A stretch of DNA of 64,000 bases, from contig CBFDCR010000007.1 of the NCBI GenBank assembly GCA_965603365.1, forward strand, positions 42,235-106,234. The letters are read 5' to 3'. The notes beneath the pieces are model-generated. The model saw only the letters and a program-made list of their open reading frames with translations, made no database searches and was not told the origin of the DNA. Below, in pieces: positions 17,261 through 26,788 of the stretch; positions within the stretch are counted from its first letter, which is position 1; every line of letters starts with the position of its first letter. The DNA is from JAHELQ01 sp965603365 (lineage in GTDB: Bacteria > Acidobacteriota > Aminicenantia > UBA2199). Made by a program: the position numbers and the translations under genes.

Positions 17261-17316
17261 CTCGGTTTTCCGTCCTTTACCTGGCCTATGCTTAAATTTT
17301 AAAATTTATTTTATTT

Positions 17317-18498
17317 CTAAATGACGCCGATGGCTTTGCCGCCCTGGCGAAATCCTTCCAGAATAAACTCCAGATCTTCATCGGTGTGGGTAGCGGTAAA
17401 GGAGGTTCGGATGAGTGAATCTTCCGGCGGCACCGCCGGGGCGATGACCGGGTTGGTAAAGATGCCGAACTCCCGCAGAAAATGCCACAGCCGGAAGGTA
17501 TTGGCTTCGTCGTGGATAAATACGGGGATAATCGGGGTCTCGGTATTACCGGTATGGTAACCCATGGCCGTTAATTCTTTATTCATAATCCGGGTAATTT
17601 CCCACAGCCGCTCCCTTCGCCAGGGCTCGGCTTCGATGATTTCCAGAGCCTTGTGGGCTGCGCCCAGGGCTGCCGGGGTAATGGAGGCGGAAAAGATAAG
17701 GGACCGGGCCGTGTGTTTGATATATTGAATGACCTTACTCTCACCCACCACGAAGCCCCCCAGGGAGGCAAAAGCCTTGGAGAAGGTGGTCATGACCAGG
17801 TCGACGTCTTCTTCCACCCCGAAGTGTTCGGCCGTGCCCCGGCCATTTTTACCCAGAATGCCGACACTGTGGGCATCGTCGACCATCAAGCGGGTTTTGT
17901 ACTGTTTGGCCAATTTCGCTATCTCCGGCAGGTTGGACAGGTCGCCCTCCATGCTGAAGACACCATCCACCACGATCATCTTACCTTTATCCTCCGGTGT
18001 TCGCTCCAGTTTGGCCTTCAAATCATCCATATCGTTGTGTTTGAACTTGACCACGCCGGCATAGGATAAACGAATGGCATCCATGATGGAAGCATGGACC
18101 AGGCGGTCCACAAATATGACATCATTTCTACCGGCAATGGCACTGATTACCCCCAGATTGGTTTGAAAACCGGTGGAGAATGTCAGGGCCTCTTCTCTGC
18201 CCATAAATTCAGCCAGCCTCTTTTCCAGGTCCACGTGCAAAGAGTAAGTCCCGTTTAAAAATCGCGAGCCGCAGGTCGATGACCCGTATTTGTTGACCTC
18301 TTCGATAACAGCCTCTTTGATCACGCCATTGTCGAATAGGCCGAGATAGTTGTTGGAACCCACCATTAAAATCTTCTTACCATTCACCCATACCCAGTTC
18401 CCCTCTACTTTCTGGATTTCAGTAAAATATGGATAGAGGCCAGCCTCTTTGGCCTCTTCGACCCTTGAATAATCGTAACACTTTTTAAAAACATCCAT
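17317..18498 (-). CDS. Alpha-oxoamine synthase, closest to bacterial serine palmitoyltransferase
   Basis: 393 residues, a PLP enzyme of the KBL/BioF/SPT family. PLP lysine K241 (TTFSKAFASLGG), stacking H135 (LVHASIMD), D207 and H210 (VDDAH) are all in place. The N terminus (YPYFTEIQKVEG, MVGSNNYLGL) and the GSSTCGSRFLNGT segment match the Bacteroidota serine palmitoyltransferase style better than BioF. It would condense an amino acid with an acyl-CoA; serine plus palmitoyl-CoA gives 3-ketodihydrosphingosine. Glycine C-acetyltransferase or BioF activity cannot be excluded, but no bio or threonine-catabolism gene is nearby. GGAGAG lies seven bases upstream. Neighbouring glycan genes fit an envelope-lipid role. 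Confidence 0.85.
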   Translation of the reverse strand: MDVFKKCYDYSRVEEAKEAGLYPYFTEIQKVEGNWVWVNGKKILMVGSNNYLGLFDNGVIKEAVIEEVNKYGSSTCGSRFLNGTYSLHVDLEKRLAEFMGREEALTFSTGFQTNLGVISAIAGRNDVIFVDRLVHASIMDAIRLSYAGVVKFKHNDMDDLKAKLERTPEDKGKMIVVDGVFSMEGDLSNLPEIAKLAKQYKTRLMVDDAHSVGILGKNGRGTAEHFGVEEDVDLVMTTFSKAFASLGGFVVGESKVIQYIKHTARSLIFSASITPAALGAAHKALEIIEAEPWRRERLWEITRIMNKELTAMGYHTGNTETPIIPVFIHDEANTFRLWHFLREFGIFTNPVIAPAVPPEDSLIRTSFTATHTDEDLEFILEGFRQGGKAIGVI

Positions 18499-18579
18499 TA
18501 TTCACTCTCCATTGATGCATGCCCTCGCATGCCTTCGTTATTGATGTCGGTTCGAGATATGATACGATAGGCTTTGTAT

Positions 18580-18669
18580 ATGAATGCGGGGCATTTCTTC
18601 ATTGTATTTTTTATTAGCTTAATAATAGCGACAGCAATATTGCTCATGAGTAAAAAAAATTTCCGGTGA
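18580..18669 (+). CDS. Possible 29-residue single-span membrane peptide
   Basis: ATG at 18580, stop at 18667-18669. The peptide has a continuous hydrophobic stretch (FFIVFFISLIIATAILLM) ending in a basic SKKNFR tail, the look of a small bacterial membrane protein. The ribosome-binding site is weak (ATAGG). It lies between two divergently placed leftward genes in otherwise empty sequence. Support is only the composition and length. Confidence 0.25.
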   Translation: MNAGHFFIVFFISLIIATAILLMSKKNFR

Positions 18670-18680
18670 AGCGGCAGACA

Positions 18681-19157
18681 TTATTTTTTCTTAATGTTGG
18701 AATTCCGACTGGCTCTAAACTGCGCAATGAATTTCTGATAGGTTTTGAGTGACCAGTTGTCTTTGAAAACGGCAGTAAATATAACTTCACCACTGATTTT
18801 GTGTTTGCCGATTAGAGAATTTTCTTTGAGTTTAAAGGGAATTTCAATCTCCTTTTCCAGGTCGAGAAGAATGACTTCCCTTTCCTGTATGGTTTGAAAA
18901 TCCATTTCCGAGGCCGTGAAGAAAATTTTGGAAAAGGTCAGGCTATTGTTATCATCCAACTTGATGATGAATTCAGGATGAGAAGATATTTTGATGCCGT
19001 CTTTGGGGGTGATCTTGATCTTCAGCGTTCCCTCTTCTCCCTGGCGGACTCTTTCGGGAACCACATTGGCGGCGATTTTTAGATAATCCTCCTGGGAAGG
19101 ATCCGACGTAAAGAAAAATATCGGGAGTAGGATTAGGAAAAAAATTATTTTTTTCAT
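18681..19157 (-). CDS. Exported protein of unknown function, DsbD-N-like size and strand pattern
   Basis: 158 residues from the ATG at 19157, with AGAGG just upstream and a clear signal peptide (MKKIIFFLILLPIFFFTS). The longer frame from 19211 puts a second basic leader in front and is not used. The mature part is all-beta in appearance (VRQGEEGTLKIKITPKDG, then EIEIPFKLKENSLIGKHKISGEV), suggestive of an immunoglobulin-like or DsbD N-terminal-type domain, but the cysteine pair expected for DsbD-N is absent. Likely periplasmic; function unknown. Confidence 0.65.
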   Translation of the reverse strand: MKKIIFFLILLPIFFFTSDPSQEDYLKIAANVVPERVRQGEEGTLKIKITPKDGIKISSHPEFIIKLDDNNSLTFSKIFFTASEMDFQTIQEREVILLDLEKEIEIPFKLKENSLIGKHKISGEVIFTAVFKDNWSLKTYQKFIAQFRASRNSNIKKK

Positions 19158-19297
19158 TTGCCTCTTTATACTATATTTAAACCCTAAAGTCAAGATCCTT
19201 TTATAAACCATCTATAAAACAAAATCCTCCCCAAAATAATCCCCACCGTTTGCTTTTCTTTGGTCTTTGTGATAAGAATAAGGGGAGAGGAGACGAC

Positions 19298-19723
19298 ATG
19301 AGTGCAGATAAAGCAAGGTTTGTATGCCCCAGGTGCCAGAAAGAGACATTGAGCCAATTTAATACCTCCGAGGGTGTGGTGGTGGATTTTTGTGAAGAGT
19401 GTCACGGTATTTGGTTTGATAAAGATGAATTGGCCCGCTATATTGAACTATCCACCGATATTCCCGAACTGGAGGAGATGCAAAAAGGTGCCCGAAAAAC
19501 CGATCTCTATTGTCCCAAATGTGATGGGTTTTTAGAGGAACTTCCATTTTCATCCAAAACCGCCATATTGATCGACCGCTGCCAGCAGTGTGAAGGCATC
19601 TTTTTTGATGCCGGGGAACTAATGAAGGCGGAAAAGGCGTCGGCAGATCTGGAAGAATGGGAAGACCGTCTGAAGACCGTGGTTAAGACATTTACCGAGG
19701 AGGGGTACAAGATCATTAAATAG
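19298..19723 (+). CDS. Double TFIIB-type zinc-ribbon protein
   Basis: 141 residues from the ATG at 19298, which has GAGGAG upstream; an in-frame ATG at 19250 is not preceded by a site. Two zf-TFIIB ribbons are present: CPRCQKE...FCEECHGIWFDKDEL (about residues 8-45) and CPKCDGF...RCQQCEGIFFDAGEL (about 68-110), each binding one zinc through CxxC pairs. Proteins of this family are small cytoplasmic factors of unknown role in many bacteria. No operon partner. Confidence 0.85.
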   Translation: MSADKARFVCPRCQKETLSQFNTSEGVVVDFCEECHGIWFDKDELARYIELSTDIPELEEMQKGARKTDLYCPKCDGFLEELPFSSKTAILIDRCQQCEGIFFDAGELMKAEKASADLEEWEDRLKTVVKTFTEEGYKIIK

Positions 19724-19814
19724 TACCCTGTCCCATAAGTTTTGCCCTCCATGGCGGTAAAGGTTAATGCCAGGAGCCGAAAATGTAAAAAACAGATGTT
19801 TATCTATGAAAAGC

Positions 19815-19844
19815 TTGACAAATGAAAATATAATATGTTATATT
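19815..19844 (+). promoter_or_regulatory. Predicted promoter upstream of the HTH fragment
   Basis: Perfect TTGACA (19815-19820), an 18-base spacer and TATATT (19839-19844). It fits a start at 19894 rather than the ATG at 19852, which would leave almost no leader. Confidence 0.5.
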
Positions 19845-19893
19845 TACATCGATGATGAAAATAACAGGTTATTTGCAAGGAGTGTCAGGTATA

Positions 19894-20451
19894 ATGGATG
19901 GCTGGAATATCAATTTTTCGCAAGTTAAATCTGAAAAAAGAATCAACAAGGCCGCGGGACTATTAGGTGCGAAGGTGGTTGCTCGGATTATCGGCTTTGC
20001 CCTGTTTCTTCTTGGAGCAGCACACAAAGATATAAACCGATTACTTAATACACCTTATGAGACTTTCAATTCATTTACAAAAAGAATATGGAAGGATGGA
20101 ATCGCCGCTTTGGAAGATCGCCGGTTTTCCACTGACCCGGAGCCGATGATACCGGAGCCTATCATTGACAGGCCCACAGCCAAAATTCAGCAAGATGAGG
20201 TCATTATCCATTTACCTACCCCCTATGAAACCAGTGAAGATATTCGAATACCCACTGAGAATAAGGTGGTGGTAAAAGCTGTTTTATTCACCCTGTTGCA
20301 AAATCAAATGCTGAATTCTCAGACTGTTGCAGACATATTGGGTTACACCCAATCACAAACACTTTATCTTAATCGCCAAATACTGTCCGGCTCCACGGAG
20401 GCACTGCTTGATGGTCGCCACTATGGTTTTGTACATTCAAGTAACATATGA
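19894..20451 (+). pseudogene. Transposase-associated helix-turn-helix protein, truncated
   Basis: 185 residues from the ATG at 19894 (AAGGAGTG upstream). Two similar helix-turn-helix units are visible: LLGAAHKDINRLLNTPYETF with IAALEDRR after it, and NSQTVADILGYTQSQTLYL with ALLDGRHYGF after it. This doubled HTH is the N-terminal DNA-binding part of some large transposase-like proteins. No catalytic domain follows: the frame stops within twelve residues of the second unit and merges into an oppositely oriented PIN fragment. A decayed insertion-sequence gene is the simplest reading; a small intact regulator is possible. Confidence 0.5.
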
Positions 20452-20686
20452 ATAAGGGATTCTCTTTAGTTTTTTCTATTACATCTTTACTAATAGAATC
20501 TAAATCCTCATGAAGTCTTTTGAAAATGGGGTGTTTGGGGTTCTTTGCTATCTCCCTTACAGAAAATAATGGATCATTTGGTTCACTCAGAAAAAACTTT
20601 AAGACTTCTTCATTAATCATAGCTCTTTGTCTTAATTCAATTATAGCAGAAGTGTCAATATAGAGGTAATGAGATGTTATTCGCAT
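20369..20686 (-). pseudogene. PIN-domain-like gene fragment
   Basis: Only an N-terminal part looks real: HYLYIDTSAIIELRQRA, with the first PIN aspartate, followed by about 60 helical residues to KTKENPL near 20450. Beyond that the frame runs antisense through the HTH gene and loses any family character. The other acidic residues of a PIN nuclease are missing. The 3' half appears to have been lost at the junction with the HTH fragment. Confidence 0.4.
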
Positions 20687-20972
20687 GTCCACTTTTTCCC
20701 TTTCAAAGAATTAAAAGAGTCAGCGGAAAACAGGACAGAAGATGTGGGGGTGAAGGATGCCTCCATCACCCTCAAGTCGGCCTTCAGGTTAAAAGGCAGG
20801 AAAACCGGGGACGGAGACGGCAGTGCGGAAAATTAATGAGATATTTAATCCTATTTACAATTTCGGGGTAACTCCTGGCATTTTTGGGGTTGAAAAAGTT
20901 TGTTGGTTGTTCTACAATGCTTTAGAGATCAGCATGAAATGTAAAAAAGTCTTTCCAAAAGGGGTTAATGAA
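20687..20972. other. Intergenic stretch before the giant repeat protein
   Basis: No gene is supported. There is an inverted repeat around 20749-20776 (GGGTGA ... TCACCC) and a GGGGACGGAG head at 20807-20816 like the dispersed repeat elsewhere. The last part includes the ribosome-binding site AAGGGG for the next gene. Confidence 0.4.
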
Positions 20973-23900
20973 ATGAAGAAACGTTTTGTTTTTCTATTTG
21001 GTATTTTTATTTTTGTCGCCTTACTGGTTATTCCTGGTTCCGTATCAGTCGGAAGTGAAAGGATGCAGGAAATTAAGAAACAGGAAGCCCGATCCGGGCT
21101 GACCGGTACTGGTAAATTGCAAGTGGACCTGAATTTCGGGAAACTCCCGCTTTATTTTATCACCAACAAAGGTCAGGTCAATAAAAAGGCGAAATTCTAT
21201 GCCAGGGCATCCCGGTATACCTTGTGGTTGACCGGGGAGGGCCTGGTATTTGACAGTACCTGTAAAGTTAAGGTCGAGGCTGAGGGAACACGCTCCGCCC
21301 CTGGGGGACACCCCTACTCACCTGGATTCCATCGTGATGTTTCACGGCTTATTTTTTTGGATGCCAACGAGAATCCGGAGATGGTCCCGCTGGAAGAGAC
21401 AAAACTCCGGGTAAACTATTTTAAGGGAAACGATAAAGCCGGATGGCACGGCAATATACCTACCTCACAGGCGGTGTTGTATAAAAATCTCTATAAAAAT
21501 ATTGATCTGAAAGTGTACGGCATCGAGAAACAAATCGAATACGACTGGATGGTAAAACCAGGTGGAAACCCCGGAGACATACGATTTGAATATAGGAGCG
21601 TCAACGGCAGCCGGCTGGATGAAGAGGGTAACCTGTTAATCCAGACCGAATCCGGTGAACTGGTCCATAAAAAACCGCTGAGCTACCAGGACAGCGAGAA
21701 ACGAGTCGAAGTAGCCGTTAAATTCAAAAAGATCGGTGAAAACACCTATAGATTTGAAGTGGGTGAGTACGACAAAGGCCGGGAATTGATTATCGACCCC
21801 ATGGTCCTGGCTTACTCCACCTACCTGGGGGGCGAGGGTTATGATGTGAGTTGGGGCACGGCAATTGACGCCGGCGGGTATGTATATGTGGCCGGAGAGA
21901 CCCTGGCGTCCGATTTCCCCCTCCTGGACCAGTACCAGGCGTATGGGGGCAATTTTGATGTCTTTATTACCAAACTTGATACCACTCAGACCCGTACTTC
22001 CAGTCTCATCTACTCCACCTACCTGGGGGGCGAAAGTGATGATTCTGCCTATGGAATAGCCGTTGACGCCGGCGGCATTGCTTATGTGGCCGGACGAACA
22101 TACGGCACGGACTTCCCTTGCCTGAACCAATACATGACAGATCCGGGAGACAGCGATTATGACGGCTTTGTGGCCAAGCTGGATACGACTCAGCCGGGAC
22201 CATCCGGTCTGATCTACTCCACCTACCTGGGGGGAGATGGAGAAGACTGGGCTCATGCAATAGCCGTTGACACCAATGGCTATACCTATGTCACAGGACG
22301 AACCTCCAGCACGGATTACCCCTGCCTGAACCAGTACCAGACAGATATGCCCGGCTATGATGTTTTTGTGACCAGGCTGGATACCACCCGGGCCGGTAGT
22401 TCGGGCCTTCTCTACTCCACCTACCTGGGGGGCGAGGGGTGGGATGTGGGCTATGGAATCGCAGCGGATGCCGGTGGAAATGCCTATGTGACCGGGGATA
22501 CGGAAAGCACGGATTTCCCAACCCTGAACCAGTACATGTCCGACCCGGGGAACGGCAGCATCCGTGATGTATTTGTGACCAAAATAGATACCACCCGGGA
22601 AGGTGCCTCCAGCCTCCTCTACTCCACCTACCTGGGTACGGGTAGTGCCAGCAGGGGCTATGGAATAGCGGCTGACGACAGCGGGACGGCCTATGTCACC
22701 GGCTATACGAGCGAGCCCGATTTTCCCCTCAAGGACCAATACCAGACATTTCAAGGGCTGTGGGATGCCTTTGTGACAAAATTAGATACAACTCTGCGCG
22801 GTACAGCCAGTCTCGTTTACTCCACCTGCCTGGGGGGCGAAGGTAGGGATGAGGGCATGGCAATATCGATTGACGCCGGCGGAAATGTCTATGTGACCGG
22901 CTATACAAAGAGCACAGATTTCCCCATCCTGGAGCAGTACATGTCCGATCCGGGGGACGTTAATGCAGATGTCTTTGTATCAAAGATAGATACCGCCCAG
23001 GCCGGTGCCGCCGGTCTCATCTACTCCACCTACCTGGGAGGAAACGATGAAGACATTGGTTACGGAATAGCCGGGGACAGCAGCGGAAATGTATATGTGA
23101 CCGGGTATACAAACAGTACGGATTTCCCGGTCCAAAATCAATACATGACTGAACCGGGGGACGGCGATTGGGATGCCTTCGTTACAAAGTTAACCTTCGT
23201 TGAGCTGCCTACGGTTACTACCGCGGCCGTATCCTCCAGTACCGCCACCTCTGCTTCCGGCGGCGGGGAGGTGACCTCTGACGGAGGCGCAGAGGTGACC
23301 GTTAGGGGGGTATGCTGGAGTACTTCCGAAAATCCCACCACCGACGACAGTTATACAACCGATGGGAGTGGAACCGGTGTTTTTACCAGCTCAATGACAG
23401 GGTTAATCCCCAATACCTACTATTATGTAAGGGCCTATGCCACCAATTCGGCAGGAACCGCTTACGGCAATGAAGAGACCTTTGAAACCCTCGACCCTTC
23501 CATCACCGTCACCTCCCCCAACGGCGGCGAAAATTGGGAAGTTGCTTCCTTGCATAATATTACCTGGACCAGCGACGGCGTTGAAGGTAATGTCAAAATC
23601 GAATATTCCACCAATAATGGCGGCAATTGGACAGAGATTATCGCCTCTACGGAAAATGACGGCACCCATCCCTGGACCGTACCGGAGGCGGTATCCGACC
23701 AGTGTTTGATTCATATCAGTAAGACGGATGGTTACCCTTCGGATACCAGTGATAATGTATTTACTATTATTCTTCCTGACCTTACGGTTACCTCCCCCAA
23801 CGGCGGCGAGAATTGGAATGTGGGTTCCTTTCATGCCATTACCTGGACCAGTCAAGGAACCGTGAGTAATGTCACGATTGAATATTCAATTAATAACGGC

Positions 23901-26708
23901 GGGTCATGGAGAACCATCGTGCCGTCCACGGAAAATGACGGCAGTTATAATTGGCATGTCCCCAATCGGCCATCGGGCAATTGCCTGGTTCGGGTCATTG
24001 AACAGGATGAAGACGGCGGCCTCTCAGATGTGAGTGACGCCGTATTTTCAATTGTTTCCCCTGTTTCGGGGTCCGTTACCGTTAGATCTCCCAACGGCGG
24101 CGAAACCTGGGCTGCCGGTTCGTCCCAGGAAATCAAGTGGAATAGTACCGGCGATATTAATCAAGTAACCATCAAATACTCCACGGATAACGGCACCACC
24201 TGGAAAGCGATTGCCCAAACCACCGGCAATGACGGCAGTTACAATTGGGTCGTACCGGAGACGGCTTCGGATAAATGCCTGGTTCGAGTTACGGCCAACG
24301 ACAGCGACTTAGACCCCAAACCGTCGGATGCCAGCGATGCGGTATTCAGCATAGTCCTGCCCTCAACCCCGGGCATAAGGGTTATTGCCCCCAACGGCGG
24401 CGAACAATTGACGGCGGGAACCGGGTTTACGATTACCTGGTCTGCCGCTAACTCCAGGAGGGAAGCAAGAATCGAATATTCCGTCAACAACGGCCAGACC
24501 TGGACGGAAATCACCGGCTCCAGCGAAAATAACGGCAAATATGATTGGACCGTACCGGATGAACCGTCTGACAATTGCCTGGTCCGCATCAGTGAAGCCG
24601 GCGGCCAGCCGTCGGATACCAGCGATGGGCCATTTTCCATTGTTCAACCGTCAGTTGGTGACATCACGGTCACCTCCCCCAACGGCGGCGAAAGCTGGAG
24701 CGCCGGTTCGCCGCAGGAAATCAAATGGACCGGCAGCGGCATCGACAGCGTTAAAATTGAATATTCCCGGGACAACGGCACCACCTGGAAAACCATCGTT
24801 CAAACCACGGAAAATGACGGCAGCTTTAATTGGACTGTCCCGGATATTGCCTCGGCTGGGTGCCTGGTGCGCATTACTTCAAATGATGAGTTTAGCGATC
24901 CCAAACCCTCGGATGTCAGCGATGCGGTATTCTCAATTGTGCCTGCCCCTTCGCCCACCATAAGGGTAATCGCTCCCAACGGCGGCGAACAATTGGTCAT
25001 AGGCTCCAGCATTAATATTAGCTGGGATGCCATCGACTCCAGGGAGGATGTAAAAATTGAATATTCCACAAACGGCGGCACCACCTGGGCAATAATCGCC
25101 GGGACCGCAGAGAATAACGGCGATTATGAGTGGATCGTACCGGATGACCCGTCAGAGACCTGCCTGGTCCGGGTCATTGAGACCGACGGCGATCCCCTGG
25201 ATATCAGCGATGCGGTTTTTGCCATTGTCCAACCGTTCTCTGACGGGATTACAGTTACCGCTCCCAACGGCGGCGAAAGCTGGGCCGTGGACTCTCTGCA
25301 GGAGATTAAGTGGACCGGTAACGGTGAGATTAATAATGTCACCATTGAATACTCAACCGATACCGGCACCACCTGGAAAACCGTTGTTCAAACAACCGAA
25401 AATGACGGCAGCTTTGATTGGACTGTACCAGATGCGGTGTCGGATGAATGCCTGGTGCGGGTTACCGCCTATGATAATGACCTGGACCCCAAACCCACTG
25501 ATATGAGTGACCAGCTATTTTCAATCGTCCCCGATTCAGCCGGTGAGTTCAGGGTCACCTCGCCCAACGGTGGAGAAGAGTGGGAAGTGGGCTCGACCCA
25601 GGCGATTACCTGGAGCGGCAGCGGGGATATTAACAGCCTGATGATTGAATATTCCCCGGATAACGGGAACACCTGGTCAACCATCATTGCCTCCGTCGGT
25701 AACAGGGGAACCTATGATTGGCTCATACCGGCTACGGTATCGAATGAATGCCTGGTTCGAGTCAGCGCCAATGATGGCGGTGGTGACCCCAAGCCCACGG
25801 ATATCAGCGATGCGGTATTCTCGATTGTTCCTCCCCCATCGCCCATCATAAGGGTTATTGCTCCCAATGGCGGCGAACAATTGGTCATCGGTTCCAGGTT
25901 TAATATTACCTGGTATGCCACCAACTCCAGGGAAGAGGTAAAAATTGAATATTCCCCAAACGGCGGTGAAACCTGGACAACAATCACAGAGGCCGCCGAG
26001 AATGACGGCGATTACGAGTGGATCGTACTGGCTGAACCCTCGGAGACCTTCCTGGTGCGGATCAGTGAACCCGATGGCCAGCCGGTTGATATCAGCGATG
26101 CGGTATTTTCCATTGTTCAGCCATCACCCAGCACCATCACTGTCACCGCTCCCAACGGCGGAGAAAACCTGGAAGCCGGTTCGCAGTTTGATATCACCTG
26201 GACCTGTGGTGATCTCAATAACGTTATTATTGAATACTCGGTGGACGACGGCACTGCCTGGCTGTATATCGATAGGGTGCCGGCCGATAATGGCAGTTAT
26301 ACCTGGACCGTACCGGGAACGCCCTCGGAGATGTGTCTGGTTCGTGTCAGTGGGGCAGATGCGGATGAAAATCCGTGGGATGTCAGTGACAGTGTATTTA
26401 CCATTTTTGATCCCTCACAAGCCTTTATTGAAGTTTTTACACCCAATGGCGGAGAGAGCCTGGGAGTGGGTGAAGAGTATTATATCACCTGGGCCAGTTC
26501 CGGGATTAACAGTGTTAAAATCGAATATTCCACGGACAGTGGAGACCAATGGCTAGCGATCGATACCGTTCCAGCCTTAGGCGGCCGTTACGCCTGGACC
26601 GTACCGGATACCCCGTCGAATACCTGCCTGATCCGAATAACCGGCAATGATTCGGCCGAAGATCCTTCAGATGTCAGTGACGCGCTCTTTTCGATCGCCG
26701 CCCAATAA
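20973..26708 (+). CDS. Giant exported SBBP-propeller / NGGE-repeat protein
   Basis: 1911 residues from the ATG at 20973 (AAGGGG upstream, signal peptide MKKRFVFLFGIFIFVALLV). Order of parts: a DUF7948-like N-terminal domain (about 45-275; FITNKGQVN, KNLYKNIDLKVYG), seven SBBP beta-propeller repeats (about 277-741; YSTYLGG, GNVYVTGYT, DVFVTKLD), one fibronectin-III-like domain (about 742-841), and eleven Ig-like repeats of 85-100 residues each opening SPNGGE or APNGGE. It ends right after the last repeat with no sorting or autotransporter domain, so it is probably released or loosely surface-bound. A binding or adhesin role is inferred from architecture. No enzyme motif. Confidence 0.88.
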   Translation: MKKRFVFLFGIFIFVALLVIPGSVSVGSERMQEIKKQEARSGLTGTGKLQVDLNFGKLPLYFITNKGQVNKKAKFYARASRYTLWLTGEGLVFDSTCKVKVEAEGTRSAPGGHPYSPGFHRDVSRLIFLDANENPEMVPLEETKLRVNYFKGNDKAGWHGNIPTSQAVLYKNLYKNIDLKVYGIEKQIEYDWMVKPGGNPGDIRFEYRSVNGSRLDEEGNLLIQTESGELVHKKPLSYQDSEKRVEVAVKFKKIGENTYRFEVGEYDKGRELIIDPMVLAYSTYLGGEGYDVSWGTAIDAGGYVYVAGETLASDFPLLDQYQAYGGNFDVFITKLDTTQTRTSSLIYSTYLGGESDDSAYGIAVDAGGIAYVAGRTYGTDFPCLNQYMTDPGDSDYDGFVAKLDTTQPGPSGLIYSTYLGGDGEDWAHAIAVDTNGYTYVTGRTSSTDYPCLNQYQTDMPGYDVFVTRLDTTRAGSSGLLYSTYLGGEGWDVGYGIAADAGGNAYVTGDTESTDFPTLNQYMSDPGNGSIRDVFVTKIDTTREGASSLLYSTYLGTGSASRGYGIAADDSGTAYVTGYTSEPDFPLKDQYQTFQGLWDAFVTKLDTTLRGTASLVYSTCLGGEGRDEGMAISIDAGGNVYVTGYTKSTDFPILEQYMSDPGDVNADVFVSKIDTAQAGAAGLIYSTYLGGNDEDIGYGIAGDSSGNVYVTGYTNSTDFPVQNQYMTEPGDGDWDAFVTKLTFVELPTVTTAAVSSSTATSASGGGEVTSDGGAEVTVRGVCWSTSENPTTDDSYTTDGSGTGVFTSSMTGLIPNTYYYVRAYATNSAGTAYGNEETFETLDPSITVTSPNGGENWEVASLHNITWTSDGVEGNVKIEYSTNNGGNWTEIIASTENDGTHPWTVPEAVSDQCLIHISKTDGYPSDTSDNVFTIILPDLTVTSPNGGENWNVGSFHAITWTSQGTVSNVTIEYSINNGGSWRTIVPSTENDGSYNWHVPNRPSGNCLVRVIEQDEDGGLSDVSDAVFSIVSPVSGSVTVRSPNGGETWAAGSSQEIKWNSTGDINQVTIKYSTDNGTTWKAIAQTTGNDGSYNWVVPETASDKCLVRVTANDSDLDPKPSDASDAVFSIVLPSTPGIRVIAPNGGEQLTAGTGFTITWSAANSRREARIEYSVNNGQTWTEITGSSENNGKYDWTVPDEPSDNCLVRISEAGGQPSDTSDGPFSIVQPSVGDITVTSPNGGESWSAGSPQEIKWTGSGIDSVKIEYSRDNGTTWKTIVQTTENDGSFNWTVPDIASAGCLVRITSNDEFSDPKPSDVSDAVFSIVPAPSPTIRVIAPNGGEQLVIGSSINISWDAIDSREDVKIEYSTNGGTTWAIIAGTAENNGDYEWIVPDDPSETCLVRVIETDGDPLDISDAVFAIVQPFSDGITVTAPNGGESWAVDSLQEIKWTGNGEINNVTIEYSTDTGTTWKTVVQTTENDGSFDWTVPDAVSDECLVRVTAYDNDLDPKPTDMSDQLFSIVPDSAGEFRVTSPNGGEEWEVGSTQAITWSGSGDINSLMIEYSPDNGNTWSTIIASVGNRGTYDWLIPATVSNECLVRVSANDGGGDPKPTDISDAVFSIVPPPSPIIRVIAPNGGEQLVIGSRFNITWYATNSREEVKIEYSPNGGETWTTITEAAENDGDYEWIVLAEPSETFLVRISEPDGQPVDISDAVFSIVQPSPSTITVTAPNGGENLEAGSQFDITWTCGDLNNVIIEYSVDDGTAWLYIDRVPADNGSYTWTVPGTPSEMCLVRVSGADADENPWDVSDSVFTIFDPSQAFIEVFTPNGGESLGVGEEYYITWASSGINSVKIEYSTDSGDQWLAIDTVPALGGRYAWTVPDTPSNTCLIRITGNDSAEDPSDVSDALFSIAAQ
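21805..23195 (+). repeat. Seven SBBP coding repeats
   Basis: Each unit of about 200 bp encodes a blade beginning L(I/L)YSTYLGG. At DNA level the segment TACTCCACCTACCTGGG is nearly unchanged in six units, which suggests recent internal duplication or gene conversion. Confidence 0.85.
23496..26700 (+). repeat. Eleven Ig-like NGGE coding repeats of two subtypes
   Basis: Units open CCCAACGGCGGCGA and carry a YS-x3-G-x2-W core and a W-x-VP strand. Two subtypes recur: one with SPNGGESW and IKWTGSG, the other with IRVIAPNGGEQL and SREEVKIEYS. They alternate in units 3-6 and recur in 7-9, consistent with duplication of a two-domain block. Confidence 0.85.
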
Positions 26709-26788
26709 TTTGTCTGAGGTTCCCGGCAAATTTTCATCTCTGACGAGACCGAATAGGTGGAGACCGGATCAGCCCTTTTCCGCTTTCC

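Noticed and set aside
19165..19193. TTGACT-17-TATAAA promoter in front of the gene at 19157
   Set aside because: Its start point would fall on the start codon and leave the ribosome-binding site untranscribed, so placement is doubtful.
20669..20836. 55-codon plus-strand frame with a Lys/Glu-rich product
   Set aside because: Only a weak AGAGG and no known similarity; its first part is antisense to the PIN fragment. Possibly a remnant, not supportable as a gene.
21636..22754. Long minus-strand frame opposite the SBBP repeats
   Set aside because: Repetition is inherited from the coding strand; no start signal.
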